Assembly: GCA_038277395.1 (NCBI GenBank)
Contig: CM076196.1
Coordinates: 82,091,786-82,155,785, forward strand
Source: Dryocosmus kuriphilus
Taxonomy: Eukaryota > Arthropoda > Insecta > Hymenoptera > Cynipidae
Length of the DNA stretch: 64,000 bases
Direction of reading: 5' to 3'
Both the position numbers and the translations under genes were made by a program. The notes below the pieces were generated by a model, which had not been told where the DNA came from, did no database searches, and was given only the letters and a program-made list of their open reading frames with translations. Each line of letters begins with the position of its first letter. Position 1 is the stretch's first letter. Positions 56,701 through 64,000 of this stretch are shown piece after piece.

Positions 56701-57835
56701 GGGCTATTTTTACATTCTCATCTCAATGAGAAGGTATTAGTTTTATGTGAAAACTGACTTTCGCGGATTTCATGAAATCTCGACGTTTCATGACCTCCTG
56801 AATCCGAAAAAACATGTTTTACGTTGTTGTTGTCTGTCTGTCGTTGTTGTCGTCGTTGTTGTTGATGTCGTTGTCGTCGTTGTAGTCTGTGAACACGATA
56901 ACTTTCGAAGGACTAATCGGATTGGGTTGCGCTTTAGCACACTTCTTTAAAGCACAAAAAGTAAGGACGAGTTCGTTAACCAGCCACTTTTGACCAACGG
57001 TTATGGTTTTATCCATCAAAAACGGTTTTCACAAAATCAAAAAACCCATTTTCCGGCTAAACTATACGAGATACACAAAATATGTATATTACTAAAATTG
57101 TTCACCTCAAAAAAATCTACAAATTTTGTCTTAACCGTTTTTTGATAAAATGAACGGTTTTTGTTTTAATCAAGAAAACGCTATGAAAATTTTAAAACTC
57201 TGGTTTCCCGCCAAAATATTCAAGATAAAGAAAAATAGTAAAGAACAAAGTTGTTAAATTTAAAAAGATCTACAAATTTTGTTTAAACCATTTTCTGATA
57301 AAATGCACGGTTTTTGTTTTAATCGATAAAACGTCATTAAAAATCAAGGTTTTCAAATTTTCCGCTAAACTATGCAGGATACGGAAAAATAATAATAAAC
57401 AAAGTTGTTCACCTCAAAAAGGTCTACAAATTTGCTCTCTATCAATTTCTTGATCAGACGCGTAGTTTTTGAGTTATTCCTGAAATATGTTAATTCGTAT
57501 AAAAAAATCTACTTTTCCGCAAAAGTATGCGAGATACGTGAAAATATCAACAAGCAGAATTATTCACCTTCCAAGGACCTACAGATTCCCTTGAAACCAT
57601 TTTTTGATACAACCAATACTTTCTTCATTAAACGTATAATACCGTTCTTTTAATCAAAAAATACATTACTATACAGTCAATAAAAAGTTATTTAAAGTTA
57701 TTGAAAAATCTGCCCGCTACTCAGGCGCATTCCCATCACCTGTCTCGCGCTCACCAATCAATGAATTTATATCTGAAACGTAAATTTCTTCATTTTTTAC
57801 ACAGTTTGGCTGAAAAATGCAATTTTTTTATTATT
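50777..57835 (+). repeat. Higher-order repeat, copy 2 (six monomers)
   Basis: Monomer lengths are 1146, 1146, 1115, 1119, 1409 and 1124 bp, in the same order and types as copy 1, at offsets of 7063-7078 bp. Long blocks are base-identical by eye. Differences are mostly microsatellite and homopolymer lengths, with a few substitutions (for example CGATAAC versus CGATAGC near 48448 and 55511). The series then breaks: the next monomer (57836) is GTA-type instead of GTT/GTC-type. Confidence 0.85.
56318..56554 (+). repeat. GNA-triloop mini-hairpin cluster 2
   Basis: The same series of hairpins in the same order as cluster 1, 7064 bp downstream, in the fifth monomer of the second higher-order repeat. 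Confidence 0.85.
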
Positions 57836-60240
57836 ACATTCTCATCTCAATGAGAAGGTATTAGTTTTATGTGAAAACTGACTTTCGCGGATTTCATGAA
57901 ATCTCGACGTTTCATGACCTCCTGAATCCGAAAAAACATATTTTACGTTGGTGTCTGTCTGCCGTAGTAGGTGTAGTAGTAGTAGTAGTAGTAGGTGTAG
58001 TCTGTGTACACGATGACTTTCGAAAGACTCAGCGGATTGGATTGCGCTTTGGTACACTTCTTTAAAGTGCAAAAAGTAAGGACGAGTTCGTTCACCAGCC
58101 ACTTTTGACCAACGGTTATGGTTTTATCCATCAAAAACGATTTTCACAAAATAAAAAAAATCCATTTTCCGGCTAAACTATGGGAGATACGAAAAAAATG
58201 TAAGAAAGTAAAATTGTTCAGCTCGAAAAGATCTACAACTTTTGCCTTAATCGTTTTTTGATAAAATAAACGGTTTTTGTTTTAATCAAGAAAACGCTAT
58301 TAAAATTTAAAAACTCTGGTTTCCCGCCAAAATACTCAATATAAAGAAAAATAGTAGAGAAGAAAGTTGTTAAATTTAAAAAGATCTACAAATTTTGTTA
58401 AAGTCGTTTTCTGATAAAATGCACGCTTTTTGTTTTAATCGATAAAACGTTATTAAAAATCAAGGTTTTCAAATGTCCCGCTAAACTATGCAAGATACAG
58501 AAAAATAATAATAAACAGAGTTGTTCACCTCAAAAAGGTCTACAAATTTGCTTTCTATCATTTTCTTGATCAGATGCGTAGTTTTTGAGTTATTCGTGAA
58601 ATATGTTAATTCGTATAAAAAAATCTACTTTTCCGCAAAAGTATGCGAGATACGTGAAAATATCAAGAAGCAGAATTATTCACCTTCCAAGGACCTACAA
58701 ATTCCCTTGAAACCATTTTTTGATACAACCCATACTTTCTTCATTAAACGTATAATACCGTTCTTTTAATCAAAAAATACATTACTATACAGTCAATAAA
58801 AAGTTATTAAAAGTTATTGAAAAATCTGCCCGCTACTCAGGCGCATTCTCATCGCCTGTCTCGCGCTCACCAATCAATGAATTTATATTTAAAACGTAAA
58901 TTTCTTCATTTTTTACACAGTTTGGCTGAAAAATGCAATTTTTTTTATCATTATTACATTCTCATCTCAATGAGAAGGTATTAGTTTTATGTGAAAACTG
59001 ACTTTCGCGGATTTCATGAAATCTCGACGTTTCATGACCCCCTGAACCCGAAAAAAAAGGTTTTACGTTGGTGTCTGTCTGTCGTTGTTGTCGTCGTTGT
59101 TGTCGTCGTTTTGTTGTCGTTGTCGTCGTTGTTGTTGTCGTCGTAGTCTGTGGACACGATAACTTTCGAAGGACTAATCGAATTGGAGTGCGCTTTGGTA
59201 CACTTCTTTAAGGGGCAAAATAAAGGACGAGTTCGTTAACCAGCGGTTTCTGACCAACAGTTATGGTTTTATCCATCAAAAACGGTTTTCACAAAATCAA
59301 AAAATCCATTTTCCGGCTAAGCTATGAGAGATACAAAAAAAAATGTAAGAGAGTAAAATTGTTCAGCTCAAAAAGATCTACAACTTTTGCCTTAACCGTT
59401 TTTTGACGAAATGAACGGTTTTTGTTTTAACCAAGAAAACGCTATTAAAATTAAAGAACTCTGGTTTCCCACCAAATGTTCAACATACAAAAAAGTGGCA
59501 AAGAACAAAGTTGTTCAATTTAAAACTATCTACAAATTTTATTTTAACCATTTTTTGATAAAATGCACGGTTTTTGTTTTAATCGATAAAACGTTATAAA
59601 AAATGAAAAATTTCAAATTTCCCGCCAAACTATGGAAGATACGGAAAAATAATAATAAACAAAGTTGTTCGCCTCAAAAAGACTACAAATTTGCTCTCTA
59701 TCATTTTTTTGATCAGGCGCGTAGTTTTTAGGTTATTCGTGAAATATGTTATGAAATATAAAGCAACCCACTTTTCAGCAAAACTGTGCAAAATATGAGA
59801 AAATATTAACAAGCAGAATTGTTCACCTTGGAAAGAGCTACAAAATTTATTCGTTAAGACTCATCGGTTTACTTTTAAGAATCGAAATCCTCTATTGTGA
59901 AAATTTGGAAAATCACTAAAAAACTTTACCAATCTACAATGTGTTTTAAAAAATGCAATTATCGAGCGCGAAGCGCGAGTGTCATGATGAGAATGTATTC
60001 CTTAAGGGCGATAGAGCCTTAAGTAAAATAATTTCTTTTGGAATTTTTAATTTAGAGGTTTATACGATCCATAAACACCGAGCGCGTAGCGCGAGGTGAA
60101 TAATCTATCGAGCGCGAAGCGCGAGTCAAATGTCGAGCATGAAGCGCGAGTGCCAACAGACGCGCGCCGTAGGCGCGCTCATACTTCGCGCGAAGCGCGG
60201 TGTGTGAAGAGAATGTGCCCGCGAAGCGGGCAGATTTTTT
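57836..60240 (+). repeat. Trailing monomers, one GTA-type and one long
   Basis: 57836-58955 is a GTA-type unit. 58956-60240 is a long unit ending in a mini-hairpin cluster like those at 49254 and 56318, with its own additional hairpin (about 60133). Both are more diverged from the rest, as expected at an array edge. Confidence 0.7.
59960..60232 (+). repeat. GNA-triloop mini-hairpin cluster 3
   Basis: A related series at the array edge: AGCGCGAAGCGCG, GCGCGTAGCGCG, AGCGCGAAGCGCG, GAGCATGAAGCGCG (decayed), GCGCGCC-GTA-GGCGCGC, CGCGCGAAGCGCG and GCCCGCGAAGCGGGC. The fifth hairpin keeps its stem but has a different loop from clusters 1 and 2 (GTA instead of CCA). Confidence 0.8.
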
Positions 60241-60354
60241 GTACTAAGTTTTAGATGTAAAAGAGAAATTTTTTTTTTTTTGTTGATTACTGGTCCTTTA
60301 TTAAAAAGATGAGAAAAGACTGAGAGTCTCTCAGCAACTCTTAATACACATGAC

Positions 60355-60384
60355 GTTTCGACTGTACTCTACAGTCCTCATCAG
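60355..60384 (-). ncRNA. Hammerhead ribozyme core in PLE-3
   Basis: The minus strand has CTGATGA (60384-60378), G, a perfect 7-bp helix II (GACTGTA / TACAGTC, loop GAG) and GAAAC (60359-60355), followed by GTC. This is the best match to the canonical CUGAUGA...GAAA core in the window. Helix I and helix III were not confidently paired. Confidence 0.7.
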
Positions 60385-60866
60385 ATTGAAAAATGGAAAA
60401 ACAGTTATAACCTGTGTGAGAAAAGTGGACAATGAAATAAAGTACTTTTAAAAGTTAAAATAGCTCAAATATGAGTTACCTGATAGACAGAATATGCCGT
60501 AATAGTTGTATAAAACGATGTGTTCTTCTGGACGGAATTATTGGTAAATTTGATAGTTATTAATGGACATAACACAGAACATAGATGTTTTAAAAATCAT
60601 TCCGTCCAGCAGACTGACATCTGTTTCGGAAATTACAAGTATAGATGACCGTAAACAAGGTGGTTTGACCATCTGTAAGTATGGATAGTGTAGTTATGCG
60701 CATGGCGTATTGCTGACGTCAGTGTTACGTGTTGAAATATGAATGCAATATTATACACCGCTGATGTATTGGGTTAAATACAGAAGTTATAAATTTAAAA
60801 TGTTTTTTAACAAGCATATTTGTGTAAAAATATAATGTGCTGTTTAATAGAAGGAATAAGGCTATT

Positions 60867-61075
60867 AAGTGATGCTCATATTATCTATGTCTGTTTTAAA
60901 GTTAATATTATTATTGTTTTTCACAATATGGAACATCTCCATGAAAATACGTTTGTAATAATGTGATTCTTCATTTAGAACATTAAAATTGACAAAATCA
61001 AAGGAATGTTTATTTTGAGTTGCGTGTTTTGAAAGTGCAGTGTTGATTTTGTTATTAATACAGTCAGCACCACCA
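60867..61075 (-). pseudogene. PLE-3 C-terminal coding fragment
   Basis: The minus-strand reading includes HATQNKHSFDFVNFNVLNE and RIFMEMFHIVKN, ending in a TDIDNMS-like tail. It aligns by eye with the PLE-2 fragment (SHTKHHHFDFENINVLG, REMFHIARN, RTDIEGL). It is truncated at its 5' side near 61075. Confidence 0.7.
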
Positions 61076-61125
61076 TTACATCTTCTAACTATTGTGTGTA
61101 CTGTCCAAATCAGCAGTTCTGAACT

Positions 61126-61510
61126 GAGATACAGCGTTCAAAAGATTCTTCAAAGTCTCTTCTTTCTTGAGATATATAGAAAAATCAACTTTTTTTATTA
61201 TGCAATTTATTCACAAATTATAGAAATGTATAGTAAATCGAGTGCGAAGCGCAATTGTCACGACATATCATGACTTAAGTAAATTAATTTCCTTTTTAAT
61301 TTTACATCCGAAACAAAAATAATGTTTTTAAAAGTAGGATTTCGACAATTTTTTAATATTTTCAAGTAAAACCTTTTACATTATTACACTGTATATTAAG
61401 CCGAGCACGATGTGCGATGACCGAAAGTAGTCAAGCGCGAAGCACCAGGTTTAAAATTGCGTATTCAATCTTTATTCAATCCTCGCGCGATGAGGATGTG
61501 AGATTTTCAT
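61126..61510. repeat. Degenerate remnants of satellite hairpin region
   Basis: Decayed relatives of the hairpin cluster appear: GAGTGCGAAGCGCAATTG (about 61240), GAGCACGATGTGCGATGA (about 61402), CAAGCGCGAAGCACC (about 61432) and CCTCGCGCGATGAGG (about 61481). Apparently this was the outer edge of the array before the PLE-3 insertion. Confidence 0.55.
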
Positions 61511-61745
61511 ATATAAATATTTTTTACACTTTCATATATAGGGTAGCGTGGTCCCATACCGACCCCCTAATTGGCAAACGCAATAAAAGTCATTTCAATT
61601 GATATTTTTTTACAAGCCAAATTTTTTATTTTTAGAATAACCATCATTCTAGGTTGTAAGTATCTTGACAAGGTGTTTGGGAACTTTTTTTTGTAAATAA
61701 CGAGGTCATATTAAAAAGTTGCGTATTTGCTGTTTCCAAAAATCG

Positions 61746-61782
61746 TGGTCCGAAACCGACCTCCCCATGGTCCGAAACCGAC
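61746..61782 (+). repeat. Subterminal repeats of the pogo-like element
   Basis: TGGTCCGAAACCGAC occurs at 61746-61760 and 61768-61782, with a related GTGGTCCCATACCGACC at 61549-61565. Short repeats close to a TIR are commonly transposase-binding sites. Confidence 0.6.
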
Positions 61783-61976
61783 CCCCCCTTTTTTTGTTGC
61801 AAATTGAGGAGAAAAGCCAAACTGGGATTTTTCGTTTTCGTGGAACTTGTTATAAAACAATGGTATTTTTTAATGATTTCGATTTTATTTAAAAAACTTA
61901 AAAAGCTTTTTTCGACAAATACAGTAGGATTTTTACATAGTTCAAATTTTGATGGTTCACCGTAAAAATATAACTT

Positions 61977-63950
61977 TTAATCGCTGTTTGAGGCGTCATT
62001 TGCCTCACAATAATTGCGAATAGCTAATGGACGAGTTGTTTTTCGCGGCTGAAATTCTTTTTCGTGTTTTTCTCGCTCTTTTTTTTCTCGCTGCTTTTTC
62101 TTGCCTTTTGGACCGTTTTGCTTCGGTTTGGGATTTTCCTTTTTTCGTTTGGCCTTTTCCTCCTGCCTCTTTGCTTTTTCAAGTTTTGCGTTTTCTTTTT
62201 CGGCAACTCTTTGCATCTCGGCATCAGATGTCAAAATCGAAGTTCGACCGGGCGTACGACCTCTCTTTTTCTGGCTGCGTGGCGGAGCTTTCGGAAGAGG
62301 CGCAAGTGACTCTAAAGTTGAATCCAGAAGTGATGTGGATGTGCGTGGAGTTGACGTGTCCAAAGGAATTATTTCTTGCTCTTGGTTCTGATTTTCTCCA
62401 TCAGTTTCTACTTCTTTCTCAACATCTTGGTTATTTGGAGTATCATTTGGGTTTGCTCGATCTGTCGTACTGCTTGGCAAGAAATCTGTGTCCTGAAAAA
62501 TGTCTGTATCGATTGGCCAAATACCTGTGGATCGAAATCCGGATCTGATATTGCATTCATTTGCACCAATCTCCAAAGCACGCGAGACCATTCCCGGGAT
62601 ATCAAAGACTTTAACGAGGCGCCCTGGATGCATGCGCATGAATGTGTCGAACTGCTTGTTGATCGCAGTTTTAAAAGGTTTGAACACTCCCACGTCTAGG
62701 GGCTGAAGGCGATGGGAGCAGTGGGGTGGAAACGAAACAACATGAATTCCGTTGTCGCGACAAAATTGTAATGCTGCGAAAGAGCAATGCGATTCATGAT
62801 TATCCAAGAGAAGAACAACTGGATTATCAAGGTTGCAGCGAGTGAAGGACTGAAAACTTTTTAAAAATTCCACAAACAATTCCGTAGTTATCCACCCGCT
62901 GGAATTCGCTCCTCCTTTTGCACCTACGGGTCCACCATTTAAAAAATGTGGCTGAAATCGGACGCGCGGAAAGACAAAGAAGGGCGTTGCGCGCATTCCA
63001 GTCGCCGACACAGCTTGGACAAGTGTCACCAAATTTCCACGCTCACCCGAGGTTATATGACCAACTCGCTTCTGACCACGACGTGAGATTACACGGACTG
63101 CTCGGTGCACTGTTGATACGCCGGTCTCGTCGACGTTCCAAATATCTTTTGGCTCAACTTTGACGGCATCCATTACTTCCAAGTAATTTTTAAAAAAAGC
63201 AGCAACATTTGTTCTATTGAAGGCGCTGGCTCTGGCCAAGCTTGTCGCCTCGGGCTTTCTCAGTGACAATCGTGGGTGTCGAGACATGAAACCACGAAAC
63301 CATTCTAAGCCGGCCATTTCCTCCCGAGCCCAAGAGATGGAAAGGAAACTTTCAATGTTTTTCCATATTGGTAGGCCAATGATCGTGCGTCTATTGGGTT
63401 AAGTCCAAAATAAATATCGGACAACCGAAGAAGATGCTGCTCCAGAGAACTTTCTTGCTGTTCACTGAGCACCTATAGAAACCAAAAGTATTAAAATAGC
63501 GTTATTATAACATGACATTACAGTATGGCGGCTTTTTAGTGCGTGTTTTGCAAACAAAATTTTTGTCAGTGCTATTTCGTATTTTAAATATTTGATTTCT
63601 TCCTTGAATAAATTAAAGTTAAGTTTCAGTTTGATTAAAGTTGAAATCTAATGAAGTGACAGTTTTATTGCATTGAGATTTCAGTTACATTTTTTTATTT
63701 AACAAAATTACCGTTTTGAACCCTTTCTCCGCAATCTTTAAATCGTCGATATTCATTTCCGTCGGCATCGCAGTGTCCTCCTTTTCGGTGCTTGTCACAT
63801 TATTTTTCCGATGCGGCAGCAATGTTGATCGGGAATATTAAATTCACGTGCAACTGCACGAAGTGAAGTTCCAAATGCCATTGCAGCAACCGCGCGCCGG
63901 AGAATTTCCGGATCTCGTTTTGGCGTTTTCCTTTTAAACGATCGTCCCAT
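61977..63950 (-). CDS. Pogo/Tigger-like transposase with one intron
   Basis: Exon 1 (63950-63712) starts MGRSFKRKTPKRDPEIL and carries a psq-type helix-turn-helix. A 239-bp GT-AG intron (63711-63473) follows in phase 0. Exon 2 (63472-61977) holds a CENP-B/Tc5-type DNA-binding domain, then the DDE_1 core. Counting from the Met at 63317, the catalytic residues are D63 (WNVDETG), D172 (LLLDNHESH) and D208 (SHRLQPLDVG), a D35D spacing. Residues from about 335 on form a Lys/Glu-rich tail. Two apparent one-base losses in homopolymers (CCC near 63831-63833, A-run near 63358-63362) shift the frame. Otherwise the gene is open, so either these are sequencing errors or the gene died recently. A TATTTTAG just before the ATG may be the acceptor of a 5' UTR intron. 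Confidence 0.85.
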
Positions 63951-64000
63951 TTCTAAAATAACATGTGAAATTACCGTTAGAAGTCGTGAAATAAAAGTTT

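Larger units (their letters stand above)
42574..60240 (+). repeat. Hierarchical satellite array, ~1.12-kb monomers
   Basis: Monomers begin with ACATTYTCATCTCAATGAGAA at 42574, 43699, 44850, 46003, 47120, 48240, 49648, 50777, 51923, 53069, 54184, 55303, 56712, 57836 and 58956. Spacing is 1115-1153 bp, apart from longer units of ~1408 bp. Each starts with a 7-bp stem-loop (TTCTCAT-CTCA-ATGAGAA), then a conserved block, a variable triplet microsatellite, and about four ~155-bp subrepeats, for example at 51133, 51288, 51442 and 51597. Conserved short frames in either direction reflect recent duplication rather than selection that I can show. Confidence 0.92.
60280..61075 (-). mobile_element. PLE fragment (PLE-3), 5'-truncated
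   Basis: The minus strand encodes the C-terminal part of a GIY-YIG/PLE ORF from about 61075 to 60867, followed by a 3' region with a hammerhead core (60384-60355) and an ACTGGTCCTTTATTAAAA-like block near 60280-60305. It is inserted at the end of the satellite array and separates it from array remnants at 61126-61510. No RT part is present. Confidence 0.75.
61541..64000 (-). mobile_element. Pogo/Tigger-like DNA transposon, right end outside window
   Basis: A spliced DDE transposase (61977-63950) is followed by a terminal region with three copies of a TGGTCCGAAACCGACC-like repeat (61549 with changes, 61746 and 61768). The likely element end is GGGTAGCGTGGTCCC at 61541, preceded by TATA that includes a TA target. 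The other TIR would lie beyond 64000. Confidence 0.7.

Noticed and set aside
42574..60240. CRISPR-like array, because repeats are regularly spaced
   Set aside because: Units are 1.1 kb with repeated rather than unique spacers, there are no cas genes, and the context is eukaryotic.
62027..62548. 173-codon plus-strand frame
   Set aside because: It is antisense to the Lys/Glu-rich tail of the pogo-like transposase, which readily gives open Phe/Leu-rich complementary frames.

Overview
The window looks like repeat-rich, AT-rich chromosomal DNA from an arthropod, most likely an insect. The reasons are spliced transposase genes with GT-AG introns, a tRNA-derived SINE, mariner, pogo-like, Ty3/gypsy, RTE-like and Penelope-like (PLE) elements, and no operons or bacterial signals. 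I see no confident host gene. Almost everything recognisable is a transposable element (TE), a TE remnant or a satellite, and most copies are broken.

Layout, 1-31 kb: a terminal-inverted-repeat (TIR) element (444-3112) hosts a second TIR element (1772-2720) that carries a small spliced ORF resembling DUF4806. A degenerate RTE-type non-LTR retrotransposon lies on the minus strand (4126-6595). Next come a (TA)n tract, a degenerate ~140-bp tandem repeat (9431-9998) and a ~1-kb tandem duplication whose copies differ mostly by indels (9952-11924). A decayed Ty3/gypsy element with a hairpin-like 5' LTR and a 4-bp target duplication spans 12573-17880. A minus-strand PLE (18.4-21.7 kb) is interrupted by a deleted mariner (18881-19806). 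After about 4 kb of AT-rich DNA follow a fold-back element (25533-26176), a full-length but dead mariner (26266-27586), a TIR element (27757-28642), and a 2-kb palindrome made of two head-to-head 5'-truncated PLE copies flanked by a 13-bp duplication (28921-30977).

Layout, 31-64 kb: older, inversely oriented copies of a satellite family (31.8-34.5 kb) precede SINEs near 36.5 kb and AT-rich DNA with a hAT-like relic (40.6-42 kb). The main structure is a ~17.7-kb array (42574-60240). It is organised in three tiers: ~155-bp subrepeats, ~1.12-kb monomers, and a ~7.07-kb six-monomer higher-order repeat present twice at near identity. Some monomers end in a cluster of GC-rich mini-hairpins with GNA-type triloops. 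A third PLE fragment with a canonical-looking hammerhead ribozyme core follows (60.3-61.1 kb). The window ends with a nearly intact pogo/Tigger-like transposase gene (61977-63950, minus) with one intron and two single-base homopolymer frameshifts.

The elements do not form a joint pathway. The most notable themes are three PLE families sharing a terminal hammerhead-type motif, the palindromic PLE insertion, the hairpin LTR of the gypsy element, and the hierarchical satellite with its hairpin clusters.
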